Assembly: GCF_000193495.2 (NCBI RefSeq)
Contig: NZ_AP023410.1
Location: 3,532,271-3,596,270 of the forward strand
Length of the DNA stretch: 64,000 nt
Direction of reading: 5' to 3'
Origin: Acetobacter aceti NBRC 14818
GTDB lineage: Bacteria > Pseudomonadota > Alphaproteobacteria > Acetobacterales > Acetobacteraceae
The notes under the pieces were generated by a model. The model did not search any database, was not told where the DNA came from, and worked only from the letters and a program-made list of their open reading frames with translations. The position numbers and the translations under genes were made by a program. Below, in pieces: positions 56,408-64,000 of this stretch. Each line of letters starts with the position of its first letter. The stretch's first letter is position 1.

Positions 56408-57781
56408 TCAGGTCGCACTGTCCTTGTTCAGAAAAAGCTGGTCTGATTCTTCACTGTAATCAAACAGCTCCGCGTAGCGCGCCCAGGAGATAATGGTTTG
56501 CAGGGTCTGCTGGGCGTAAGCGGCTGACATGCTTTCGCCCAGTTCTTCCCGAAAACGATCCGCACCGACTGTATGGCTCGGACGTTCATCCAGCGCGGTA
56601 CAGATGGTTTTGACCAAAGGTATGGCATTCAGCAGGGCGTGACGCAGGATTGTCTTGCGTTCGTCAAAGTCGCTTTCCGCAAAGCGCTGGGCTTCTTGTG
56701 TCAGCAGCAGGTCGCCGTCTTCAACTTCCGCCAGTTCGAGAATTTGCAGCGCCTCGACAAGAGGAAACAATTCGTCGAGTTCGAGGTGCGCTTTGGCGGC
56801 GAGAAGAGGAAGGTCGGCCCGACCATTTACCGGTGGTGCAGCCAAGGCTTCGATCAATCCCACCATACTCCCCACCGAAACTGCGGCGATTGGAAGATGC
56901 TGCGGTTGAACAGTCTGTACGACCGTCATATCGGGCAGATCGGCTTCCGAGATGACAGGCATGCGCCGTGTCATCAATGTGTAGATATGATCAACAATTT
57001 CCAGAAATGAAGGATCATCACGCAGGCGGGGATGGGCAAGAGGAACAATGACTTCATGCTCAATGCGGCCCGGGTTGGCCGCAAAGACAAGGATGCGGTC
57101 ACACATCAGTACGGCTTCCTCGATACTGTGTGTCACCATCAGGATCGATTGCACCGGCAGTTTTTTCTCGCACCACAGTTCGACAAGATCCGTGCGAAGA
57201 TTTTCTGCCGTCAGAACGTCAAGCGAGGAAAAAGGCTCATCCATCAGAAGAAGATCGGGATGAACAGCAAGCGCACGTGCCAGCCCGGCTCTTTGGGAAA
57301 GGCCGCCTGACAACTCGTGCGGCCATGCGTTTTCGTAACCGCCGAGACCGATCAGATCGATGGCTTCTTCTGCCCGTTGTTTTCTCTCTTTTCCTTTCAT
57401 GCCGTCGGCTTCAAGAGCCAGCTCGACATTGTCCTGCAAATTCAGCCAGGGAAACAGGGAAGGGGACTGAAACACCATCGCCAGTCCGGCCACGGGACGT
57501 TTCAGCGGAGCGCCACGCCAGAGCACTGTGCCGCTGCTGGGAATGAGAAGGCCGGCCATGATGCGCAGCAGCATCGACTTCCCCGAGCCGGAGCGACCGA
57601 GAAGCCCGACAATTTCACCGGGTTTCACATCCAGAGAAACTCCGTCGAGGATCTGAACGTCTGTTGAGGAATCCCGATGATAGGATTGGCCCACGTCGCG
57701 CAACGATAACAGCGACGCACCAGATTGGGGTGCAGAGGAAGGTTTTTCTTCCAGAGAGGGCAGCGCGTCAGCGGAAAACAT
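56408..57781 (-). CDS. Nitrate/sulfonate/taurine-type ABC transporter ATPase with C-terminal AAA-associated domain
   Basis: 457 residues. The ATPase (about 25-270) has Walker A GRSGSGKSM, Q-loop MVFQSPSLFPW, signature LSGGLSQRAGLARALA and Walker B LLLMDEPFSSLD. The C-terminal 180 residues (EISEADLPDMT onward, with LAAKAHLELDELFPLVEAL and FREELGESMS) match the AAA-associated regulatory domain found on some members of this subfamily, which follows the NitT/TauT class. Its membrane partner is the next gene upstream. No binding protein is encoded nearby. Confidence 0.92.
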   Translation of the reverse strand: MFSADALPSLEEKPSSAPQSGASLLSLRDVGQSYHRDSSTDVQILDGVSLDVKPGEIVGLLGRSGSGKSMLLRIMAGLLIPSSGTVLWRGAPLKRPVAGLAMVFQSPSLFPWLNLQDNVELALEADGMKGKERKQRAEEAIDLIGLGGYENAWPHELSGGLSQRAGLARALAVHPDLLLMDEPFSSLDVLTAENLRTDLVELWCEKKLPVQSILMVTHSIEEAVLMCDRILVFAANPGRIEHEVIVPLAHPRLRDDPSFLEIVDHIYTLMTRRMPVISEADLPDMTVVQTVQPQHLPIAAVSVGSMVGLIEALAAPPVNGRADLPLLAAKAHLELDELFPLVEALQILELAEVEDGDLLLTQEAQRFAESDFDERKTILRHALLNAIPLVKTICTALDERPSHTVGADRFREELGESMSAAYAQQTLQTIISWARYAELFDYSEESDQLFLNKDSAT

Positions 57782-57878
57782 GGTGCCTATCCTGCACGTT
57801 GATGTCTGGAACTCATCTGACCGTAGCCTAACAAGTCATTGGGAGCTGAAAAACCCCGAATACAGGAAGAGCGCATGC

Positions 57879-59606
57879 TCACGACGTCTCCATCGTCTGT
57901 CCGGTCGTTCGGCGTCTGACGTAAAGACCCAGAGGTCTCCAGATCAGCGCTTCACTCCCCATGGCCAGCAGCGTCATGACCATGATGCCAAGCGAGGCCT
58001 GCGCCATGTCACCTCTGCTGGTAGCGTCGATGATGGCGCGACCGATCAGGCCGTGTTCGGAAATATGCGTGCCCCACAATGTCATGTCGGCAGCAATGAC
58101 GGCGTTCCAGCCCCAGAAGAATGCCCTGTGGACGCCCTTGAGCCATGACTGGGCAAGACCGGGCAACAGGATGGTCTTCCATCTGAGCCAGCCCCGTATG
58201 CGATAGGCTCGCGTAACTTCTTGCAAATTCCGAGGGAAATCCTGAACGCCGATAAGCAGATGGAAGGCGAGGAAAAACGGCAGCCCGACAAACAGCAGAG
58301 GTGAGAAGGGAGATTCAGGTCCGACCAGAGCGACAACAAGTGGAAACAGCAGAACTGCTGGGAAAAGCGCCAAAAAACGGAAGGCCGGCATGAGTGTGTC
58401 AGCCCAGCGCTTCAGCCCAACAGCGATGGGAAGCAGAACAACGGAACAGATGCCGAGTGGCACAAGCAGGGTCAACATCTCGCCGATTCCGAGAAGTCCG
58501 GCTCGTAACCATTCGTCTGGATCAGGAAGACCATTGGGTGCAGCCTCACAGGCCAGAAGACCGGCAACCCCCAGAAGGGCAGGGATAATCAGCGCGATAA
58601 TCCGTGGGGTTTTTTCGGGATCATCCAGAACGGTGGCCTTTGGTGCAGGGCCAAGTGGCAGATTGCCGACAATCCTCAGTAATCGCGACCCGTCGGTGAA
58701 CATGCGTCCGAGCAGGGGAATATCCCCAAAGGCAGCAGATGTGGACCGTGTGGAAGACCCTTTGTCAAAACGCTGCCCCCATTTTCTCATGGGACGGACA
58801 ATCAGAAAATCCGTTGCCATGACAAGGCATCCCGTGGCCAGAAGTGTCAGCGCGAAGGCTAAGGAAGCGTGGTTTCTTATGGAAGAGACCGCATAACCGC
58901 CCAGTCCCGGAGAGAGAGGCAACTGTTTCATGCCTGCATAGACTTCGGCGAAAGTCAGACCAAGCCAGACATTCGGCATGGCATGTCCGATACTGCGGAC
59001 AACTGCGGGCAGACCAAACGGCGCGTAAAGTCTCCAGAAACGCGGCCACGGTCGAAGACCAAAGCTGTGGGCCGCCAGCACAAGGTGCGCTGGAACTTTC
59101 TGATGGGCACGGATGGCGGCGTCCATCATGGGAAAGGTGAGGGCGGCAAAGGCGGGAGCCCCAATCAGAATCTCGCCCGTGAGCGCATGTCCAGCCAACC
59201 AGCCATGAGCGCCGAAACAGACAGGCAGGGCGAGTACCATGAACGCCGGAATCGGAACGGCTTGCACGATCTCAAGAAGAGCAAGGGCGACTCGTCCGGG
59301 TTTTTCCCGTCCAAAGACCAGCGCTGCACCGGCAAGAGCGCATAGAAAGGATACGGCAAACCAGCATATGACTCGCGCAGCAGAGACCATCAGCGCGAAA
59401 GGCAAAGCAGTAAGCGGTAAAGCCTGCGTGGGCTGCGGCTGTGTCCCGGAAAAGACAATGCCGAACCATGACGTGGCGTTTGAGCCGAAGCCCAGCATGA
59501 CGCCTACGACGCAGAGCATCGCCACAATCATCGTCAGACGGGGAGAGTCGTGGCTGATCCTTCTGCTGAGTCCAGCCGCATCGGCGAAAAAGGATGTGCT
59601 GCTCAT
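57879..59606 (-). CDS. Fused double-permease ABC transporter protein (nitrate/sulfonate type)
   Basis: 575 residues in two permease halves, each with several transmembrane helices. The first half carries an EAA-like loop (about 190-215; LAAHSFGLRPWPRFWRLYAPFGLP) and the second has NLQEVTRAYRIRGWLRWKTILLP (about 480-500). Such duplicated-permease proteins pair with an ATPase carrying the AAA-associated C domain, as here. The ATG at 59606 lies 45 bases downstream of dut, so the transporter appears to be the tail of the ubiE-coaBC-dut transcription unit. Confidence 0.9.
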   Translation of the reverse strand: MSSTSFFADAAGLSRRISHDSPRLTMIVAMLCVVGVMLGFGSNATSWFGIVFSGTQPQPTQALPLTALPFALMVSAARVICWFAVSFLCALAGAALVFGREKPGRVALALLEIVQAVPIPAFMVLALPVCFGAHGWLAGHALTGEILIGAPAFAALTFPMMDAAIRAHQKVPAHLVLAAHSFGLRPWPRFWRLYAPFGLPAVVRSIGHAMPNVWLGLTFAEVYAGMKQLPLSPGLGGYAVSSIRNHASLAFALTLLATGCLVMATDFLIVRPMRKWGQRFDKGSSTRSTSAAFGDIPLLGRMFTDGSRLLRIVGNLPLGPAPKATVLDDPEKTPRIIALIIPALLGVAGLLACEAAPNGLPDPDEWLRAGLLGIGEMLTLLVPLGICSVVLLPIAVGLKRWADTLMPAFRFLALFPAVLLFPLVVALVGPESPFSPLLFVGLPFFLAFHLLIGVQDFPRNLQEVTRAYRIRGWLRWKTILLPGLAQSWLKGVHRAFFWGWNAVIAADMTLWGTHISEHGLIGRAIIDATSRGDMAQASLGIMVMTLLAMGSEALIWRPLGLYVRRRTTGQTMETS

Positions 59607-59651
59607 CGGAACGTATGTCGTCCGGTGCGGCAGGGTCGTTTCATGTTTTTG

Positions 59652-60116
59652 TCAGGAAGAGTGCGTGCCTGTGCTGCCAAAACCACCAGTGCCACGTTCC
59701 GTCGAATCAAGGTCATCAACCTCATTCCATGCAACCCGAAAAACAGGAGCAACGACTGCCTGCGCGATCCGCATGCCCCGCTCCACCGTAAAGGCTTCCT
59801 GTCCGGTGTTCATCAGAATAACGCATAATTCACCACGATAATCTTCGTCTATCGTGCCGGGTGAATTCGGCAGGGTGATGCCATGCTTCAGGGCAAGGCC
59901 GGATCTTGGCCGGATCTGCAGTTCGTATCCAGCGGGCAGGGCGATACAGAGTCCTGTTGGAACCAGGGTCCGTTCCCCGGGAGGCACCGTGACCGTGCTG
60001 TCGACAGCGGCGAGAAGATCCATGCCCGCGGCACCGGCGGTGGCATAGGATGGAAGGGGAAGCCCTTCCGAGCGGGGCAGGCGCCGGACGGCGACCTGAA
60101 CAACTGGTGCATTCAC
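59652..60116 (-). CDS. dut: Deoxyuridine 5'-triphosphate nucleotidohydrolase
   Basis: Hydrolyses dUTP, keeping uracil out of DNA and feeding dUMP to thymidylate synthesis. Homotrimeric dUTPase motifs are visible: motif 1 [11 protein letters not shown], motif 2 [11 protein letters not shown], motif 3 [13 protein letters not shown], motif 4 RIAQAVVAP, and motif 5 [12 protein letters not shown] prefer GTG 60116 (155 residues) because it gives about 20 residues before motif 1 as in E. coli Dut; ATG 60200 would overlap coaBC by 44 bases and add 28 residues. Part of the ubiE-coaBC-dut operon. Confidence 0.94.
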   Translation of the reverse strand: MNAPVVQVAVRRLPRSEGLPLPSYATAGAAGMDLLAAVDSTVTVPPGERTLVPTGLCIALPAGYELQIRPRSGLALKHGITLPNSPGTIDEDYRGELCVILMNTGQEAFTVERGMRIAQAVVAPVFRVAWNEVDDLDSTERGTGGFGSTGTHSS

Positions 60117-60156
60117 AAAAAGAGATCCGTTTCCGAGAGTGATGGAGAAGAAAGCG

Positions 60157-61569
60157 TCATTGGCGGCCTTCTTTTGCGGTTGCAAGAGCAGGCGCTCCAA
60201 AACGCAAGGCGATGCGGCGGGCCAGATTGAGAGCGAGAGTCGTTTTGGCCATCAGAGGCCAATGCTCCACACCATCTTCAGTGATCAGGATCACCTTGTT
60301 TTCCGTGCCACCCATGACATTCGTGCCGGTCGAGACGTCATTGGCGACGATCCAGTCACAGCCTTTGCGCTGACGCTTGGCGATGGCGTTAGCCTCGACA
60401 TCATCGGTCTCGGCGGCAAAGCCCACCACCAGCGTGGGGCGCATTGGACCCGGTCTGGAGATACGGGCGAGGATATCCGGATTCGCCTCGAGGACGAGAG
60501 AGGGAGGAGGAGACCCCGCCTGCTTCTTGATCTTGGATGAGACCGGATCAGCCACGCGCCAGTCCGCCACAGCCGCCGTGCAGACAGCGATGTCAGCCGG
60601 AAGTGAGCTCATGACGGCTGCTTCCATCTCCTGTGCCGTCTCGACCCGGATCAGGGAAACGCTGGACGGTGCAAGCAGGGAGGTGGGGCCGCTGATCAGT
60701 GTCACCTGTGCGCCCAGATCAGCGAGCGCGCTCGCAATGGCGTAGCCTTGCAGGCCGGATGAGCGGTTGCCGAGATAGCGCACCGGATCAATCGGCTCAT
60801 GGGTCGGCCCGGCCGTCACCAGTGCATGTTTACCGATGAGAGGGCGCCAGTGAGAGGAAGTTTCCGGGGAGGCGTTCTGTTCGCAGTGAGACACAGACCC
60901 ATTGCGCAGGCTGACAGCAGAGGTGCTGTGTACCTGAGAAGACACGGTCTGATAATGACTCGGGACAGAGGCAGACGAGTGCTCGTCGGAGTTGACGCAA
61001 GAATCCTTGTCGAGGTGAGTAAGGATGGCGTCAAGCAGCACCTCCGGCTCGACCAATCGACCGGGACCGTATTCGCCGCATGCCATTTCGCCCTCATCAG
61101 GACCGACGACGATCACACCACGCTGGCGCAGTGTGTTCATGTTTGCACGCGTCGCAGGATGCTCCCACATGCGTACGTTCATGGCCGGAGCTACCATCAC
61201 AGGCGTATCGGTGGCCAGCAGCAGCGTGCTGGCCAGATCGTCAGCCAGACCGGACACCATCTTGGCCAGGATGTTGGCCGTGGCCGGTGCGACAACCACA
61301 AGATCCGCCGAGCGGGAGAGGGCGATGTGCCCCATTTCCTGCTCATCGGTCAGGGAGAACAGATCCTGATGGACGGGTTCGCCACTGAGCGCCTGTAGCG
61401 ACAGCGGTGTAACAAATTCACTCGCAGCGCACGTGAGGACGCATCGGACCCCAATTCCGGCCTTTTTCAGAAGGCGAACCAGTTCGAGCGCCTTGTAAGC
61501 TGCAATGCCGCCGCTGACGATGAGCAGAACCCGTCTGGACGGCTGCGTCTGTGTCGTCGCGGCAGCCAT
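60157..61569 (-). CDS. coaBC: Bifunctional phosphopantothenoylcysteine decarboxylase/synthetase CoaBC
   Basis: Two steps of coenzyme A synthesis. The N-terminal CoaC flavoprotein (about 1-185) has [16 protein letters not shown], the APAMNVRMW motif and [15 protein letters not shown]; the C-terminal CoaB domain (about 240-470) has [32 protein letters not shown] and [12 protein letters not shown]. Between them is an unusual Ser/His/Val-rich linker of roughly 50 residues (about 187-238). ATG 61569 is three bases after the ubiE stop, with TGGAGG about 10 bases upstream. Confidence 0.96.
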   Translation of the reverse strand: MAAATTQTQPSRRVLLIVSGGIAAYKALELVRLLKKAGIGVRCVLTCAASEFVTPLSLQALSGEPVHQDLFSLTDEQEMGHIALSRSADLVVVAPATANILAKMVSGLADDLASTLLLATDTPVMVAPAMNVRMWEHPATRANMNTLRQRGVIVVGPDEGEMACGEYGPGRLVEPEVLLDAILTHLDKDSCVNSDEHSSASVPSHYQTVSSQVHSTSAVSLRNGSVSHCEQNASPETSSHWRPLIGKHALVTAGPTHEPIDPVRYLGNRSSGLQGYAIASALADLGAQVTLISGPTSLLAPSSVSLIRVETAQEMEAAVMSSLPADIAVCTAAVADWRVADPVSSKIKKQAGSPPPSLVLEANPDILARISRPGPMRPTLVVGFAAETDDVEANAIAKRQRKGCDWIVANDVSTGTNVMGGTENKVILITEDGVEHWPLMAKTTLALNLARRIALRFGAPALATAKEGRQ

Positions 61570-61572
61570 GGA

Positions 61573-62379
61573 TCAGAGCCTCCAGCCGGAATGGATTGCA
61601 GCGATACCCCCGGACAGCGACTGGTAGCGGACATGGGAGAATCCAGCCTCACGGAACATATCCGCGAGCGTTTCCTGATCGGGGAACATGCGGATGCTCT
61701 CGGCCAGATACTGGTAGCTGTCACGATCCTTGGCGATGAGAGAGCCCATCGTCGGAAGAACCTTGAACGACCATGCATCGTAAATTGGCGCCAGAGCGGC
61801 CACCTGCACGCGGGAGAATTCGAGGCAGAGGAAACGACCGCCCGGCTTCAGCACTCGGCGGGCCTCCTTCAGAACGGCCAGCTTGTCCGTGCAGTTGCGC
61901 AGTCCGAATGAGATGGTCACACGATCCATGCAGCGGTCGGGAAGCGGGATCTGTTCGGCGTCGACCACGCAGAAGGACAGGTCCGACACATAGCCACGCG
62001 AGATGGCGCGGTCGCGGCCAACCGACAGCATATTGGCGTTGATGTCCGTCATGATCACCGGTCCGCCGCCACCTGCAAGCCAGCCGAACGTCACGTCACC
62101 AGTGCCGCCTGCGAGATCGAGCAGCTTCAGGCCGGGCTGCGGTGCAAGCTCGGCGTTGAAAATCCGTTTCCAGACTCGATGAATCCCCAGAGACATGAGG
62201 TCGTTCATCACATCATAGCGACTCGCGACACTGTCGAAGACCGCACGGACGAGAGGTTTCTTCTCTTCCCTGGGCACAGCGCGGAAGCCGAAATCGGCGG
62301 TGTCGTCGGCAGCAGTCCCAGGGGCAGTCCCGGTGGAATGCGGCGCGGCATGGAGGTTATGGGGGGCATTGTCGGTCAT
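61573..62379 (-). CDS. ubiE: Demethylmenaquinone/2-polyprenyl-benzoquinol C-methyltransferase UbiE
   Basis: SAM-dependent C-methyltransferase of ubiquinone synthesis, 268 residues. N-terminal [28 protein letters not shown], motif [14 protein letters not shown], and the UbiE signatures [25 protein letters not shown] and a C-terminal [12 protein letters not shown]. The first 28 residues are Thr/Pro/His-rich and variable. It heads a leftward operon with coaBC, and its start is only 28 bases from mutM's, so the divergent promoters overlap tightly. ubiB, often next to ubiE, is not present between ubiE and coaBC. Confidence 0.96.
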   Translation of the reverse strand: MTDNAPHNLHAAPHSTGTAPGTAADDTADFGFRAVPREEKKPLVRAVFDSVASRYDVMNDLMSLGIHRVWKRIFNAELAPQPGLKLLDLAGGTGDVTFGWLAGGGGPVIMTDINANMLSVGRDRAISRGYVSDLSFCVVDAEQIPLPDRCMDRVTISFGLRNCTDKLAVLKEARRVLKPGGRFLCLEFSRVQVAALAPIYDAWSFKVLPTMGSLIAKDRDSYQYLAESIRMFPDQETLADMFREAGFSHVRYQSLSGGIAAIHSGWRL

Positions 62380-62407
62380 GGCTGCACTCTATAGCGTGTT
62401 TAGCGTC

Positions 62408-63343
62408 ATGCCAGAACTCCCCGAAGTAGAAACCGTGATGCGTGGAATGATGGGACGCCTTCTTGGCGAACGTATCCACGCCATCGTCGTGCGTCGTCCA
62501 GACCTCCGTTGGCCTCTGCCGCCGGGGCTTGGTCAGGCCCTTAAAGGCCGGACGATCGAGAGTTTTCGTCGGCGAGGGAAATATATTTTCATCCGTGTTT
62601 CCGGCGGCCAGTCGGTTCTGCTGCATCTCGGCATGTCCGGTCGGGTGATGCTGGATGACGCCGATTCAACGCTGGAAGTGGGGGAAGGCAAGCTGCGTCA
62701 CGAGCATGTCGCCTTCACTACAGAGGGTGGTCAGCGGTTCGGGCTGGTTGATCCGCGTCGGTTCGGGGCGCTCGATCTTGTCGAGACGGAGGCTGAGGAC
62801 CAGCATCCTCTGGTTGCGGCCATGGGGCCGGAACCATTCGATCCCGCTTTCACTGCTGATACGCTTCTGAAGGCGTTCGCTGGACGACGCAGCCCGGTGA
62901 AAGTGATGCTACTGGATCAGCGGATCGTGGCCGGTCTGGGTAATATCTATGTGTGCGAAGCCCTGTTCCGTGCGCGCATTCACCCGGAAACGCCTGCGGG
63001 TCTGTTGGGGCGTCCCGCGCTGAAACGGCTCGTGGTCGCCATTCGGGCCGTGTTGCAGGAAGCGATCGACGCGGGTGGCTCCAGTCTGCGGGATTATGTC
63101 CAGCCGGATGGTGAACTCGGCTATTTTCAGCATGCCTGGCGTGTTTACGGACGGGCCGGACAGCCATGCCCTGCTTGCAAGGGCGACCCGGGATGTCCGG
63201 GCGTGGCGCAGATCACGCAGGCCGGACGCTCCACGTTTTTTTGTCCACAACACCAGCCTGCTGTGGATAACGGGCCTGCGGTGAGTGTGGATACAGGCCA
63301 CAGGCAGGGCAGAATCTCGCGGAAAAGCAAGAACTCTGCTTGA
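62408..63343 (+). CDS. mutM: Formamidopyrimidine-DNA glycosylase MutM
   Basis: Bifunctional base-excision enzyme for 8-oxoguanine and formamidopyrimidines, 311 residues. Catalytic N-terminus is PELPEVET (Pro1 and Glu2 after Met removal), with Lys in RRGKYIFI, the helix-two-turn-helix region [23 protein letters not shown], and the C-terminal zinc finger. The finger reads Cys254-x2-Cys257 ... Cys279-x2-His282, so the last ligand is His rather than Cys. A 29-residue tail follows and overlaps DnaA-box-like sites. ATG 62408 is fixed by MPELPEVE; no Shine-Dalgarno is visible and only 28 bases separate it from ubiE. Confidence 0.96.
   Translation: MPELPEVETVMRGMMGRLLGERIHAIVVRRPDLRWPLPPGLGQALKGRTIESFRRRGKYIFIRVSGGQSVLLHLGMSGRVMLDDADSTLEVGEGKLRHEHVAFTTEGGQRFGLVDPRRFGALDLVETEAEDQHPLVAAMGPEPFDPAFTADTLLKAFAGRRSPVKVMLLDQRIVAGLGNIYVCEALFRARIHPETPAGLLGRPALKRLVVAIRAVLQEAIDAGGSSLRDYVQPDGELGYFQHAWRVYGRAGQPCPACKGDPGCPGVAQITQAGRSTFFCPQHQPAVDNGPAVSVDTGHRQGRISRKSKNSA
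63241..63294. promoter_or_regulatory. Cluster of three DnaA-box-like sites inside the mutM 3' end
   Basis: TTGTCCACA (63241-63249, one mismatch to TTATCCACA), TGTGGATAA (63262-63270, exact on the reverse strand) and TGTGGATAC (63286-63294, one mismatch) occur within 54 bases. They read in both orientations. Function is not shown; context is mutM-rpsT, often followed by dnaA in related genomes. Confidence 0.6.
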
Positions 63344-63368
63344 CGCGCGGCCTTTCGTTGGCTTAGAG
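63340..63368 (+). promoter_or_regulatory. Candidate rpsT promoter
   Basis: TTGACG (63340-63345), overlapping the mutM stop codon, and a weak TTAGAG (63363-63368), 17 bases apart. About 80 bases before the rpsT start. Confidence 0.35.
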
Positions 63369-63445
63369 AACCGCACCTAATTCAGCGCGACCGCTTTCGG
63401 GTGGAGCGCGTGTAACCATATCGACTTCTGGATCAGATAGACACA

Positions 63446-63715
63446 ATGGCGAATATCGCATCTGCCCGTAAGCGCATCCGTCAGACGGAACGCCGCACTG
63501 CCCGTAACACCGCTCGCATGTCCCGCATGCGCACCTTCATCAAGAAGGTCGAGATGGCCATTGCAAGCGGCAACAAGGAAGAGGCAACGGCAGCCCTGAA
63601 GGTCGCCCAGCCGGAAATCCAGCGCGCAGCAACCAAGGGCGTGGTGCACCACAACCTTGTGGCTCGCAAGATTTCCCGTCTGTCTGCTCGCATCAAGGCG
63701 ATCGCAGCAGCCTGA
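63446..63715 (+). CDS. rpsT: 30S ribosomal protein S20
   Basis: 89 residues, Lys/Arg-rich, binds 16S rRNA. Characteristic [18 protein letters not shown] opening, a [18 protein letters not shown] helix (here [17 protein letters not shown]) and the [24 protein letters not shown] end. Monocistronic with its own promoter and terminator. In Alphaproteobacteria it commonly lies next to mutM and dnaA, which supports the assignment and hints at dnaA just beyond the window. Confidence 0.98.
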   Translation: MANIASARKRIRQTERRTARNTARMSRMRTFIKKVEMAIASGNKEEATAALKVAQPEIQRAATKGVVHHNLVARKISRLSARIKAIAAA

Positions 63716-63780
63716 AGAAGCAGCACGAACTGTTTTCCTAAAACAGTCTGCTCTTCTTCCGGCATCTGTGATGCCCAAGA

Positions 63781-63820
63781 AATAAGCCGGATTTCCGTAT
63801 GAGGAATCCGGCTTATTTTT
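63781..63820 (+). terminator. Terminator of rpsT
   Basis: A perfect 13-base-pair stem AATAAGCCGGATT (63781-63793) with AATCCGGCTTATT (63805-63817), followed by TTT. Because it is palindromic with A/T ends it could work in both directions. Confidence 0.9.
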
Positions 63821-64000
63821 GCTCTATGGGCAAGGCCTCTCCTGCCGTCAGGCAAGAGATGGTTTCAGAATAAATGATGATTTTTCGGGAAGGTTTGCAG
63901 GCATAAATGCGTTGCTTTCACAGGTGCATTTGCCTAGTCTGACAACTTCGTTGGGACCGTGAATACATGTCCTTCTCTGGCGACAGAGAGGCTTGTTTCC
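63821..64000. other. Intergenic region at the right window edge
   Basis: No complete gene. No DnaA-box consensus is evident in these 180 bases. A dnaA start is expected beyond the edge from the usual gene order, but it is not seen here. Confidence 0.4.

Overview
The window looks like chromosomal DNA of an acetic acid bacterium (Acetobacteraceae, most likely Acetobacter or a close relative). The basis is a hopanoid gene (hpnH) beside dxs, a single-chain levansucrase, an IS1031-type element of the kind found in Acetobacter and Gluconobacter, an alphaproteobacterial flaF/flbT flagellar module, and alphaproteobacterial gene orders (acnA-ccmAB, rimP-nusA-ylxR-infB-rbfA, mutM/ubiE-coaBC-dut, mutM-rpsT). 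No rRNA, tRNA or CRISPR was seen.

Layout. 0-15 kb: the 5' part of dxs, hpnH, a CNNM/HlyC-type membrane protein, ccmAB, acnA, a two-gene polar amino acid ABC transporter with a fused binding-protein/permease, a LysR regulator, then a leftward three-gene operon for a membrane-anchored Clp-type AAA+ ATPase and two single-pass partners that I cannot assign to a family. 14.7-20.9 kb: the rimP-nusA-ylxR-infB-rbfA operon. 20.9-22.5 kb: a decayed IS5-family element and AT-rich spacer with two striking palindromes, sitting where truB might be expected. 22.5-26.1 kb: leftward flagellar module flbT-fliC-TPR/glycosyltransferase-flaF, AT-rich in its last two genes. 26-36.7 kb: a second LysR, rpsD, prfC, an IclR regulator, a DUF3108 protein, an M3 oligoendopeptidase, a 2OG-Fe(II) oxygenase and a B12-binding radical SAM protein resembling hopanoid methylase HpnP. 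36.8-45.8 kb: tandem aminotransferases, a signal-less levansucrase, gluQ, an HNH nuclease, a small lipoprotein, and copA-copZ. 45.9-56.3 kb: two TadE-like pilus proteins, an OPT transporter, a large MscS-family channel, an SDR, an M16 peptidase and a secreted methyltransferase-fold protein. 56.4-64 kb: a leftward operon ubiE-coaBC-dut plus a nitrate/sulfonate-type ABC transporter without a binding protein, divergent from mutM-rpsT.

How the genes fit together. Most of the window is housekeeping: isoprenoid and hopanoid supply (dxs, hpnH, perhaps the radical SAM protein), cytochrome c haem export (ccmAB), TCA cycle (acnA), transcription/translation (nusA operon, rpsD, prfC, rpsT, gluQ), CoA, nucleotide and quinone metabolism (coaBC, dut, ubiE) and DNA repair (mutM). 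The accessory or surface functions are levan synthesis, flagellin with a probable glycosylating partner, copper efflux, TadE-like pseudopilins and the AAA+ membrane operon. The AAA+ operon is my best candidate for an undescribed system. A three-box DnaA-site cluster inside the 3' end of mutM, just before rpsT, is the most interesting non-coding signal.
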